A stretch of 64,000 nt of DNA, taken from assembly GCF_019977395.1 (NCBI RefSeq), contig NZ_AP024660.1, forward strand, positions 3,596,001-3,660,000, given 5' to 3'. Made by a program: the position numbers and the translations under genes. This document shows positions 17,804-25,856 of the stretch, one piece after another. Below the pieces are notes generated by a model, which worked only from the letters and a program-made list of their open reading frames with translations, ran no database searches and was not told where the DNA came from. The stretch comes from Arthrobacter sp. NicSoilC5 (lineage in GTDB: Bacteria; Actinomycetota; Actinomycetes; Actinomycetales; Micrococcaceae). Position 1 is the first letter of the stretch. Every line of letters starts with the position of its first letter.

Positions 17804-18136
17804 TTAGCGGCGCGTCGTCCGCCGGCGCACCAGGTACCCGTGCGCGGCGAACAGGCGGGGCAGCACCACGTACACCGCGGTAGGAACCACCACCATGGTC
17901 AGCCCCATGGCCCGGAAGACGGGGTGCCAGGTTTCCATGAGGGGTGCGGCCGCCATCATGCCAATGGCAACCAGCGGAAAAATTGCCAGCCAGGTGATGG
18001 CCGCGCGGACATGGATGGACGGCGGAGCCGCCGGAACTCCCGGCACCGGTGGGACTACGGGGACCACGGGCTGGGGAGCGGAAAGGGTTGCCGGCTGGGC
18101 AACGGCGGGGGCTGCGGGCTGTGGAACCGTGTCCAT
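17804..18136 (-). CDS. Small two-helix membrane protein
   Basis: A 110-residue protein with a proline/alanine/valine-rich N-terminus (about residues 4-40) and two membrane helices (about 45-65 and 75-95). A basic tail RRRTTRR suggests a cytoplasmic C-terminus. No known domain was recognised with certainty; the helix pair resembles the membrane tail found in some antibiotic-biosynthesis-monooxygenase-type proteins. It is divergent from a TetR gene with an intervening inverted repeat, so it is a likely TetR target. Confidence 0.75.
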   Translation of the reverse strand: MDTVPQPAAPAVAQPATLSAPQPVVPVVPPVPGVPAAPPSIHVRAAITWLAIFPLVAIGMMAAAPLMETWHPVFRAMGLTMVVVPTAVYVVLPRLFAAHGYLVRRRTTRR

Positions 18137-18193
18137 GGAAACTCCAACTGATTAGTTGCTTATTGCTTGCAAAGACACTAAACGCGCACAGGT

Positions 18194-18221
18194 GCAATTG
18201 CAACTACCTGGTTGGAATTGC
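18194..18221. promoter_or_regulatory. Candidate TetR operator
   Basis: GCAATTGCAAC (18194-18204) and GTTGGAATTGC (18211-18221) are 11-bp arms with one mismatch and a 6-bp spacer. The repeat lies 14 bp before the TetR start and within the divergent promoter of the small membrane protein gene. Confidence 0.65.
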
Positions 18222-18234
18222 GTAGACTTATGTC

Positions 18235-18858
18235 ATGGCATGGAACACAGCGCGGACCAGGGAACTGCTGCTGGCCGCTGCCACGGAGGAGTTCAGTGCC
18301 AAGGGGCTCGCGGGCGCCCGGGTGGACCGCATTGCAGCCGCCGCCGGCGTGAACAAGGAGCGCATCTACCAGTACTTCGGCAAGAAGGATGAGCTGTTCG
18401 ACGCCGTCCTGGCCGCCGAAATGGTCCGGGTCATGACCGAGGTGCCCATCACCGGCAGCGGGCCGGAGGCGTTCGGCGAATACGCCGGCCGCCTCTTCGA
18501 CCGGCACACCACCGACGGCGTCCTGCCCAGGCTCCTGTTCTGGGAAGGCCTGGAGCGGGGCGGGGAAACAGTCAGCCGCGCCACCCGGTCCGACCACTGC
18601 GCCATCAAGGTAGGCCAGGTCCTGGACGTCCTGCCCGGAATCGACCGGACTGACGCCGCGGACCTGCTGATCACCGTCATCACCCTGTGCGACGGCTGGC
18701 CGGTCCTGCCCCAGATCGACACGCTCCTGGCGGGCAGCAGTGCTGACCGGACCACCCGTCGTCGGGCGTTCATCGTGCGGACCGCAACCCTGCTCGCTGA
18801 AGCCCTCGCCGCCGAGGTGCGGGCAGCCCCCGGAGCTGCCCTGGACCAGGCCGGCTAG
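18235..18858 (+). CDS. TetR-family transcriptional regulator
   Basis: A 207-residue TetR repressor. The helix-turn-helix covers about residues 9-55, with VDRIAAAAGVNKERIYQYFGKKDELF as the recognition block. The C-terminal part is all-helical and ligand-binding. ATG 18235 follows a candidate -10 (TAGACTTAT). It is flanked by a divergent membrane protein gene and, 83 bp downstream, by pyruvate oxidase on the same strand; either or both may be controlled. Confidence 0.92.
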   Translation: MAWNTARTRELLLAAATEEFSAKGLAGARVDRIAAAAGVNKERIYQYFGKKDELFDAVLAAEMVRVMTEVPITGSGPEAFGEYAGRLFDRHTTDGVLPRLLFWEGLERGGETVSRATRSDHCAIKVGQVLDVLPGIDRTDAADLLITVITLCDGWPVLPQIDTLLAGSSADRTTRRRAFIVRTATLLAEALAAEVRAAPGAALDQAG

Positions 18859-18941
18859 GAGGCCTGCCGGGGAACCGGCCGGGTGGGCGGACTATATTGG
18901 GCCATGTCAGCACACCACCACCATCGCGGGAGTCTGCACCC

Positions 18942-20690
18942 ATGGCCAAGGAACTTGCCACCCAGCTCATCGAACAACTCCAGGCTGCCGGCGTGCAGCG
19001 GATCTACGGGATTGTGGGCGACAGCCTCAACCCGATCGTGGATGCCGTCCGCCAGACCGGCGGCTCCGCGAAGGGCGGCATTGACTGGATCCACGTCCGC
19101 CATGAGGAAGCCGCCGCCTTTGCGGCCGCAGCCGAAGCGCAGCTCACCGGAAAGCTTGCCGTGTGCGCCGGATCCTGCGGCCCCGGAAACCTGCATCTGA
19201 TCAACGGCCTGTACGACGCCAACCGCTCCGGCGCTCCGGTGCTGGCCATCGCCTCCCACATTCCCAGCAAGCAGATCGGCAGCAGCTTCTTCCAGGAGAC
19301 CCACCCGGACCGCCTGTTCAACGAATGCTCGGTGTACTCGGAGCTGGTCAGCACCGCAGAGCAGGCTCCCCGGGTAATGCACAGTGCCATCCAGCACGCG
19401 CTGGGGCTTGGGGGAGTGGCCGTCGTGACCCTGCCGGGTGACATTGCCGGGCTGGAGGCCGCCGGCCCCACCCCGCTGCCTGCCACCTTCCGGCCTGCCA
19501 GCCTGGTCCCGGACCCGGCCAGCGTCCAGGCCCTCGCGGACGCCATCAACGACGCCGGCAAGGTGGCCATCTTCGCCGGCGCCGGCGTGGAAGGGGCACA
19601 CAGCGAGCTGATGGCGCTCGCCGACCTGGCCAAGGCGCCGGTGGGGCACTCGCTGCGCGGCAAGGACTTCGTCCAGTACGACAACCCGTTCGATATCGGC
19701 ATGACCGGGCTGCTGGGCTACGGGGCCGCGGCGGAAGGCATCGAGGACGCCGACCTGCTGGTCCTCCTGGGCACCGACTTCCCATACGACCAGTTCCTGC
19801 CGGACACCCGCACCGCGCAGGTGGACCGGGTGGCCCACCGGCTGGGCCGCCGGACCGACGTCGACATTGCCGTCCACGGCGACGTGCTGCCCACCCTGCG
19901 CGCACTGCTCCCGCTGGTGAAGGCGAAGAAGAGCCGCAGGTTCCTGGACCAGATGCTGAAGAAGCACGACCGGCTGATGAACAAGGCCGTGGGCGCCTAC
20001 ACCCGGAAGGTGGAGAAGAAGCAGCCCATCCACCCGGAGTACGCGGCGTCCCTGCTGGACCAGGTGGGCGCCGAGGACGCCATCTTCACCGCGGACACGG
20101 GCATGTGCAACGTCTGGACCGCGCGGTACATCAACCCGCTGGGCACCCGCCGCCTGATCGGATCCTTCCTGCACGGCTCCATGGCCAACGCCCTCCCGCA
20201 CGCCATCGGCGCACAGCTGGCATTCCCCGGCCGCCAGGTCATCTCGGTGTCCGGCGACGGCGGCCTGTCCATGCTGCTGGGCGAGCTCATCACTGCCGCC
20301 GCCTACAAACTGCCCGTCAACGTGGTGGTCTTCAACAACTCCACGCTCGGCATGGTCAAGCTCGAGATGCTGGTGGACGGACTGCCCGATTTCGGTGTGG
20401 ACGTCCCCGATGCCAACTACGCGGCCGTGGCACAGGCGCTGGGCTTCCATGCGGTGAGGGTCACGGATCCGGCGCAGATCGAATCGGCGTACCGGGAAGC
20501 GTTCGCCCACCCCGGCCCGTCGCTGGTGGAACTCATCACCGACCCCAAGGCGCTGTCCATCCCGCCGAAGATCTCCGGTTCCCAGGTGATCGGGTTCGCC
20601 ACGGCCATGTCCAAGGTGGTGCTGAACCGCGGGGCGGGTGAGGCCGTGAGTATGGCGCGCAGCAACCTGCGCAACATCCCGCGGCGCTGA
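18942..20690 (+). CDS. poxB: Pyruvate oxidase / ubiquinone-dependent pyruvate dehydrogenase
   Basis: A 582-residue thiamine-diphosphate flavoprotein of the PoxB type, converting pyruvate to acetate and CO2 with electrons passed to the quinone pool at the membrane. The N-terminal TPP domain has the catalytic glutamate in VRHEEAAAF (about residue 56). The FAD domain is central, and the C-terminal GDGG...NN metal/diphosphate motif is near residue 438. ATG 18942 (MAKELATQLIEQLQ) is chosen over an upstream TTG. The acetate produced would feed the acetate and glyoxylate pathway encoded 8 kb away. Confidence 0.9.
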   Translation: MAKELATQLIEQLQAAGVQRIYGIVGDSLNPIVDAVRQTGGSAKGGIDWIHVRHEEAAAFAAAAEAQLTGKLAVCAGSCGPGNLHLINGLYDANRSGAPVLAIASHIPSKQIGSSFFQETHPDRLFNECSVYSELVSTAEQAPRVMHSAIQHALGLGGVAVVTLPGDIAGLEAAGPTPLPATFRPASLVPDPASVQALADAINDAGKVAIFAGAGVEGAHSELMALADLAKAPVGHSLRGKDFVQYDNPFDIGMTGLLGYGAAAEGIEDADLLVLLGTDFPYDQFLPDTRTAQVDRVAHRLGRRTDVDIAVHGDVLPTLRALLPLVKAKKSRRFLDQMLKKHDRLMNKAVGAYTRKVEKKQPIHPEYAASLLDQVGAEDAIFTADTGMCNVWTARYINPLGTRRLIGSFLHGSMANALPHAIGAQLAFPGRQVISVSGDGGLSMLLGELITAAAYKLPVNVVVFNNSTLGMVKLEMLVDGLPDFGVDVPDANYAAVAQALGFHAVRVTDPAQIESAYREAFAHPGPSLVELITDPKALSIPPKISGSQVIGFATAMSKVVLNRGAGEAVSMARSNLRNIPRR

Positions 20691-20702
20691 CCGGGGGCAA
20701 AA

Positions 20703-20860
20703 CCCGCCATCACATCCTGCCCATAAATCCGGAACGCGTCTGCACTTTATGCAAACGCGTTCCGGATTTTACGGCGAGAAGTGATGGGGCGTTTGGGTTA
20801 TAGGGGCCAAAAGTGATGGGGCGTTTGGGTTTTAGGGGCGAAAAGTGATGGGGCGTTTGG
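20703..20860. repeat. Repeat array C: one degenerate forward and three reverse units, ~32-bp period
   Basis: A degenerate forward unit (CCCGCCATCACATCC, from 20703) shares its CATCACATCCTGCC tail with the first unit of array B. Reverse units containing AAGTGATGGGGCGTTTGG start near 20776, 20808 and 20839, so the spacing is 31-32 bp. A separate long hairpin (20725-20769) sits between the forward and reverse halves. The last unit ends at 20860, directly against the stop codon of the kinase gene at 20861. The array fills a convergent gene junction. Confidence 0.85.
20725..20769. terminator. Long hairpin inside array C
   Basis: Perfect 15-bp arms AAATCCGGAACGCGT (20725-20739) and ACGCGTTCCGGATTT (20755-20769) enclose TGCA...TGCA, which can extend the stem by 4 bp after one mismatch, leaving a 5-nt loop. 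It follows poxB by 34 bp and ends in TTTTA, so it probably terminates poxB. Its sequence is unrelated to the repeat units around it. Confidence 0.7.
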
Positions 20861-21718
20861 TCAGCGGGCGCCGCCCTGCCACAGGGCGTCGAACGGGGCG
20901 CCGGAGGCAACGCGGTTGCGGATGCCGGCGGTAACGAAGTCCTTGGCGGTCCGGGCGGCCTCCAGCGGGCTGGCGCCCTTGGCCAGTTCCGCCGTTACGG
21001 CGGCGGCCAGCGAGCAGCCGGCGCCGGATACTGCCACCTCGCCCACCTTCGGGGCACTGAGGACTTCGAGGGTCTGGCCGTCGTAGAAAACGTCGACGGC
21101 GTCGGGGCCTTCCAGCCGGACCCCGCCCTTGGCCAGGACTGCTGCGCCGCTGAGCTCGTGGATGCGCACGGCAGCGGCCTTCAGCGACTCCACGTCCGTG
21201 ATCTCCAGGCCGGCCAGTGATTCCGCCTCGAAGTGGTTGGGCGTGACGAAGGTGGCCAGCGGCAGGATCTGCGACTTCAGGGCCTGGTCCGTGTCCAGTG
21301 CGTGCCCCGGCTCCTGGCCCTTGCAGATCAGCACCGGGTCCAGGACAACGTTGGCGAAGCTGTTCTCCTGCAGGGCGCCGGCCACCGTGCTGATGGTGGC
21401 CGGGCTGCCCAGCATGCCGATCTTCACCGTGTCCAAAGCCGAAGGGGCGCCCGACGCCGGACCGTAGGCCGCCGTCGTCGCCTCCAGTTGATCGGCAATC
21501 ACCTGCTGGTCCACCGGCACGAAGCGGTGGTTCCAGCTGTCCTTGGGGTCGAAGGACACGATGCAGGTCAGGTTGGCGATGCCGAAGACGCCCAGTTCCT
21601 GGAAGGTCTTCAGGTCGGCCTGCGCGCCGGCGCCACCGGTGGCTTCGGACCCGGCGATGGTGAGGACGACGGCGGGACGTGCGGCGGGCAGCGTTGCGTC
21701 AGGGGTAGCGGAAGTCAT
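20861..21718 (-). CDS. ThiD/PdxK-family pyridoxal (or hydroxymethylpyrimidine) kinase
   Basis: A 285-residue ribokinase-fold kinase. The N-terminal IAGSEATGGAGAQADLKTF is the ThiD/PdxK substrate loop and the anion hole is SGAGCS. Two cysteines, Cys132 in DPVLICKG and Cys235 in GAGC, match the pair described for the Bacillus/Staphylococcus pyridoxal kinases; typical ThiD has MLAKSGD and GTGC here. The pyridoxal-kinase role is therefore favoured, but hydroxymethylpyrimidine kinase activity cannot be excluded. It stands alone, with no thiamine genes nearby. Confidence 0.85.
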   Translation of the reverse strand: MTSATPDATLPAARPAVVLTIAGSEATGGAGAQADLKTFQELGVFGIANLTCIVSFDPKDSWNHRFVPVDQQVIADQLEATTAAYGPASGAPSALDTVKIGMLGSPATISTVAGALQENSFANVVLDPVLICKGQEPGHALDTDQALKSQILPLATFVTPNHFEAESLAGLEITDVESLKAAAVRIHELSGAAVLAKGGVRLEGPDAVDVFYDGQTLEVLSAPKVGEVAVSGAGCSLAAAVTAELAKGASPLEAARTAKDFVTAGIRNRVASGAPFDALWQGGAR

Positions 21719-21769
21719 GCACCCATCCTGCCACCCGGCGTCGGACGCCCGCCAAACCGGCCGGCCGGG

Positions 21770-22519
21770 TCAGCCCTTCAGCGCCCCGTCCAGCAGGGCG
21801 CGCAGCTCACGGAAGTGCCGCTCCGTGGCTTCCGGGTGGAACGCCGAGGTGTCCGCCATGCTGTATCCGTGAGGTGCCCCTTCGTAGATCTCGTTGGATG
21901 CCTCGAGCCCGGCGTCCTTGAGCGCTTCGCCCAGGCGCGCGACGGCGTCGGGGGCCATGCTCCGGTCGTGGTCCGCGTGGCCAAAGACGAAGCGCGCCCG
22001 GGCCGTGCCAAGCCCCAGGTGAGGGCTGTCCGGATCCTCCGTTGCCAGGCCGCCACCGTGGAAGCCGCCACACGCTGCCACCAGGTCCGGGTGCGAGGTG
22101 GCGGTGCGGACCGCGAGCCGGGCACCCATGCAGTAGCCGGTGGTGCCAATAGGACCCGGCGCCACGCCGTCGAGCGCCGCCAGCGCGGAAACCCAGGCAT
22201 CGATGTCCGGCAAGGCCTTGTCCGGGGTCAGCCGGCCCACCCGGGGGAACGCAGCCTTGCCGGCAGCTTCCCTGCCCTCCTGAGTGGACATGTCACCGGC
22301 CGGGGCCAGCTCGGCGACTGTTCCTTCCCGGTAGAACACGTTGGGCGCCAGCACCACGTAGCCCCAGTCGGCAATGCGCTGCGCCATCTCCTGGATGCGC
22401 GGGCGCAAGCCGAACGCGTCCATGTAGAAGATGACCCCCGGGAACGGGCCCGCTCCGGTAGAGGGGCGGGCGACAATGGCTTCGGCATGGCCTGCTGCGG
22501 CCTGGATCTCGATGAGCAT
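21770..22519 (-). CDS. Dienelactone hydrolase family protein
   Basis: A 249-residue alpha/beta-hydrolase. The nucleophile elbow is GYCMG (Cys near residue 130), with Asp in FGHADHDRSM and His in PHGYSM, giving the Cys-Asp-His triad of dienelactone hydrolases. ATG 22519 (MLIEIQAAAGHAEAIV) fits the family start; the Shine-Dalgarno is weak. It is not beside other chloroaromatic genes, so a general carboxylic-ester role is possible. Confidence 0.9.
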   Translation of the reverse strand: MLIEIQAAAGHAEAIVARPSTGAGPFPGVIFYMDAFGLRPRIQEMAQRIADWGYVVLAPNVFYREGTVAELAPAGDMSTQEGREAAGKAAFPRVGRLTPDKALPDIDAWVSALAALDGVAPGPIGTTGYCMGARLAVRTATSHPDLVAACGGFHGGGLATEDPDSPHLGLGTARARFVFGHADHDRSMAPDAVARLGEALKDAGLEASNEIYEGAPHGYSMADTSAFHPEATERHFRELRALLDGALKG

Positions 22520-22554
22520 TTGGTCAGGATAGCGGAGCCACCCGGGAGCCACGC

Positions 22555-23841
22555 TCAGGAGTAGTACCGGCCGAGGGTTTCGGCCTTGAAATCGAAGAAG
22601 GTGCCGGATTCGATGGCCAGCCGGGCGTCGTCCACCATCTTCACCACGAACCGCTCGTTGTGGATGGAGATGAGGGTGGCGGACACCATTTCCTTGGCCT
22701 TGAACAGGTGGTGGATGTAGGCCCGCGAATAGTTGGCGCAGGCGTAGCAGTCGCAGCCTTCCTGCAGCGGCCCAAAATCACGCTTGTACTTGGCGCCGGA
22801 AAGATTGAACCGGCCGTACGGGGTATAGAACGCGGAGTTGCGTGCCACCCTGGTGGGGGAGACGCAGTCAAAGGTATCCGCGCCGTTTTCGATGGCGGTG
22901 AAGATGTCATCCGGCTCGGAAATACCCAGCAGGTGCCGCGGCTTGTCTTCCGGCAGTTCCTCGTTGCACCAGCGCACGATGGTGCCCAGGTTCTCCTTCT
23001 CCAGCGCCCCGCCGATGCCGAACCCGTCGAACGGCATCGCGCCGAGGTCGCGGCAGGCTTTCCGGCGCAGGTCTTCATACTGGGCGCCTTGGATCACGCC
23101 GAACAGGGCCTGGTAGGGCTTGGCCGCCCGTTCCTCCGTCAGGCGGAAGTGTTCCTCGATGCACCGTTCCGCCCACAGCCGGGTGCGTTCCAGTGATTCC
23201 TCCTGGTACCGCCGGGAGTTCTGCAGGGTGGTCAGCTCGTCGAACGCGAACATGATGTCCGCGCCGATCTGGTGCTGGACCTGCATGGAGATCTCGGGGG
23301 AGAAGCGGTGCCGGTCGCCGTTCAGGTGGGACTTGAACCAGACGCCGTCGTCGTCAATATGGGCCAGGCGTTCCTTGCCGGGGGCCACGGCATCATCCGG
23401 TCCGGAGGCGTCCACGGATTTCATGTCGATGACCTTCTTGAACCCGGAGCCGAGGCTCATCACCTGGAATCCGCCGGAGTCGGTGAAGGTGGGGCCGGGC
23501 CAGTTCATGAAGGCACCCAGGCCGCCGGCCGCATCCAGGATGTCCGGGCCCGGCTGCAGGTACAGGTGGTAGGCGTTGGCCAGCAGCGCCTGGGCGCCCA
23601 GGTCCGCCATGGATTCCGGCAGCACGGCCTTGACGGTGGCCTTGGTGCCGACGGCGATGAACGCCGGCGTCTGGATCTCACCGTGCGGCGTGGTGATGGT
23701 GCCGGTGCGGCCCAGGAATTCCCCGTCGTTTTCCGCTACCTGAGCCGCCGTCGGCGGGCAGGACTCCGCCAGGCGGGTGCCGACCGTGAAGGAGAACTGG
23801 GATCGGGTTTCAGGCAGGGCGAAGGCGGGGTTGGCTGGCAC
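22555..23841 (-). CDS. tgt: tRNA-guanine(34) transglycosylase, non-canonical bacterial type
   Basis: A 428-residue TIM-barrel enzyme exchanging G34 of GUN-anticodon tRNAs for a queuosine precursor. Visible features are FTDSGGFQVMS (near residue 119), the catalytic aspartate in FDCVSPTRVARN (near 324), and the zinc site CDCYAC plus downstream His (near 362). The base-specificity loop reads GGALEKE (near 275) instead of the usual bacterial GGLAVGE. It is longer than the usual 370-390 residues because of an N-terminal extension. The start is GTG with no Shine-Dalgarno, perhaps leaderless. No preQ1 synthesis genes are nearby, which suggests salvage. Confidence 0.9.
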   Translation of the reverse strand: MPANPAFALPETRSQFSFTVGTRLAESCPPTAAQVAENDGEFLGRTGTITTPHGEIQTPAFIAVGTKATVKAVLPESMADLGAQALLANAYHLYLQPGPDILDAAGGLGAFMNWPGPTFTDSGGFQVMSLGSGFKKVIDMKSVDASGPDDAVAPGKERLAHIDDDGVWFKSHLNGDRHRFSPEISMQVQHQIGADIMFAFDELTTLQNSRRYQEESLERTRLWAERCIEEHFRLTEERAAKPYQALFGVIQGAQYEDLRRKACRDLGAMPFDGFGIGGALEKENLGTIVRWCNEELPEDKPRHLLGISEPDDIFTAIENGADTFDCVSPTRVARNSAFYTPYGRFNLSGAKYKRDFGPLQEGCDCYACANYSRAYIHHLFKAKEMVSATLISIHNERFVVKMVDDARLAIESGTFFDFKAETLGRYYS

Positions 23842-23880
23842 CGTACCAGTGTGCCAGCAAACCGCGCGGCCCCAGTAAAC

Positions 23881-24609
23881 TCAGCTGGCCGGTTCGGAAG
23901 CCGGGTAGTTCTCGGACCGCCAGGAATCCCAGGATTGCCGGATGGCCTCGAAGGCGCCGGCGCCGAGGTCGTACGTGGAAGCGATGACCAGCGAGCCGTC
24001 ACCCTCCGCGCGGACATCCTTGATGGCCGGGTGGTCCGCCACCACCAGCAGCCCCTCGCCGTGTTCGGCGTAGCTGTGCACCGTGAGGCCCACCTGGTGG
24101 CTGGTCCGGTACCAGACCTTGCCGCTGATGTCCTCGCCGGTGCCGAGTGTCAATTGGTAGGGCTCGCCCGGCGCCGGGAGGTCGGAGAGCCCCAGCTTCT
24201 CAATGGCGGAGGCTTTGCCCTCGGTCAGGTGCAGGAACAGGGTGTGCCGCTTGCCGTGCGGGTGGCGTTCCAGGGCGAAGCGGAGTTGCTGCAGGAAGGT
24301 CAGCCAGCCCTGCGTGACGTCCTCGTCCCAGGCAGCCCACTCGGAGTCATGGTCCACGGCGGCGCGGGTGACACTGACCCGGGTTCCACCGGCCTCCGGG
24401 TGGAGCTCAAACGTGTCCCCGCCGTGCACGGTGAGGCTGGTGTGGTCCGGTGCTTCCTGCACGTCACTGGAGAAGTAGATCTCCTTGATCTCGGACTCCA
24501 GGTCCTCGGCCTGCCAGCCATGCCACTGGGCCACCTTGGACGGTTCACGCAGCATGGTCCAGACCTGCGGCGCGTCGGCGTTGATCACTACGCTGAGATT
24601 GTTGGTCAT
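23881..24609 (-). CDS. SRPBCC (AHSA1-like) domain protein
   Basis: A 242-residue START/SRPBCC-fold protein with the usual N-terminal strand-helix-strand VVINADAPQVWTMLREPSKVAQWHGW. The C-terminal third (from about residue 150) looks like a second, shorter lobe. Such proteins bind hydrophobic ligands or chaperones; no ligand can be named. ATG 24609 is chosen because the domain begins immediately. It is preceded by a 127-bp gap containing a 16-bp palindrome. Confidence 0.8.
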   Translation of the reverse strand: MTNNLSVVINADAPQVWTMLREPSKVAQWHGWQAEDLESEIKEIYFSSDVQEAPDHTSLTVHGGDTFELHPEAGGTRVSVTRAAVDHDSEWAAWDEDVTQGWLTFLQQLRFALERHPHGKRHTLFLHLTEGKASAIEKLGLSDLPAPGEPYQLTLGTGEDISGKVWYRTSHQVGLTVHSYAEHGEGLLVVADHPAIKDVRAEGDGSLVIASTYDLGAGAFEAIRQSWDSWRSENYPASEPAS

Positions 24610-24707
24610 AGCCCCGAATGTACGCCCCGGACATAGCCTCGGGTAGGGGCAATTTCCCATTGCGGGAAGGCACCGGGAAGGCACCGGGAAGACGCCCGTA
24701 AGGCCCG

Positions 24708-24723
24708 CGGGAGGCGCCTCCCG
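24708..24723. terminator. 16-bp perfect palindrome between two minus-strand genes
   Basis: CGGGAGGCGCCTCCCG is a perfect palindrome 13 bp downstream of the 24737 gene stop. Two tandem copies of GGCACCGGGAA lie beside it (24669-24690). It is probably a weak terminator or an operator for the SRPBCC gene. Confidence 0.35.
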
Positions 24724-24736
24724 GACGCCCCGCAGG

Positions 24737-25768
24737 TCAGGAGCGGACGGCCTCCAGCTCGTTGCTGATGCGCCGTTCCAGTTCGGACGTCCCGATGGTT
24801 TCCGAGCCGCCGTGCGCCCGCAGGAACAGCAGGGATTCCAGCCGCAGCAGCCGCCATTCGCGCTCGGCGTCATGGTTGGAGTTGTCGATGGAGCGGAAGA
24901 TTTCCTTGTCGTACAGGTTGGGCTCGTTGAGCGAGCGCTGCCGCACCTTGGCTGCCATGCGCGCCTTGAACGGGTCCGTTTCCTGGTTTTCCGGGGTGCG
25001 GATCAGTTTCTCGTACACTTCGGCGCGTTCGTCCTGGCCGTCCTGCCGGCAAATGTAGCTGGCCAGCGCCAGGGAGGCCTCCACCGAGGTCCACCGGCCC
25101 GGGTTTCCGTCATAGGGCAGCACGGTGATCAGGTCTGCCACGGACAGTGCGCCGTCCGCGTCCTTGAGCGTGATGAACAGTTCGTGCGCCAGGTCGCTGA
25201 GGTCCTTCAGGCAGCTTCCGGATTTGAAGTTGACGCCCTTGGACAGCCTGTCGGCCAGGAGCAGCACGCCCTCCGCATCCGGGTGCGCCTCCGCGGCGGC
25301 CTCCACTACTGATTCGGGGGTGCCGGCCGGCGCCGGGATGAGTGCCAGTTCCTCCTCGCTGGGCCCGGTCGCTGCGGGCGGCGCCGGCGGGAGGGGAGGG
25401 ACGACGACGGCGGGCGCCACATTGAGGGGACCGGTCCCGGCGCCGGGCTGCTCCTGCGCACCGTTCCGCGGGGTCAGGGTTTCCGCCGGTGGTGCGGCCT
25501 CCGGAAGGTCCGCGGGCAGCGGAAGCTGGGTGACGTCGTCGTGCGCTCCGTCCACCACTGTGACCATGGTGCCGATGGCAACCCGCAGGGTTCCGCCGCC
25601 GGAGAGGCTGGCCAGTACCAGTGCGGGGGAGCCAAAATCGTCGTGCTCGAGCTCCACCTGGTCGATTTCGGCAGTGCGCCGGCCGTCGGGGAGGAGGATG
25701 TGGCTGCCGGTGGTCAGAGATCCAGCCTGCTGTTCACGGTGGTGCCTGGCGGCTGGTGATTCGGTCAT
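24737..25768 (-). CDS. Conserved protein of unknown function
   Basis: A 343-residue soluble protein in two parts. Residues about 15-75 look like a small beta-rich domain (GSHILLPDGRRTAEIDQVEL). After a proline/alanine-rich linker (about 85-140), a helical C-terminal domain follows (about 160-343), rich in charged residues and ending with many E/R-rich helices. No catalytic motif was recognised. ATG 25768 follows AAGGACT. Neighbouring genes give no functional clue. Confidence 0.75.
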   Translation of the reverse strand: MTESPAARHHREQQAGSLTTGSHILLPDGRRTAEIDQVELEHDDFGSPALVLASLSGGGTLRVAIGTMVTVVDGAHDDVTQLPLPADLPEAAPPAETLTPRNGAQEQPGAGTGPLNVAPAVVVPPLPPAPPAATGPSEEELALIPAPAGTPESVVEAAAEAHPDAEGVLLLADRLSKGVNFKSGSCLKDLSDLAHELFITLKDADGALSVADLITVLPYDGNPGRWTSVEASLALASYICRQDGQDERAEVYEKLIRTPENQETDPFKARMAAKVRQRSLNEPNLYDKEIFRSIDNSNHDAEREWRLLRLESLLFLRAHGGSETIGTSELERRISNELEAVRS

Positions 25769-25856
25769 GGGAGTCCTTAAGTTCTCTTGCGGTCCGCCCT
25801 ACAGTCTACAAAGGCGGGCACTCAAAACCGGGGACCCCCACGTCCCGGCGGGGTGG

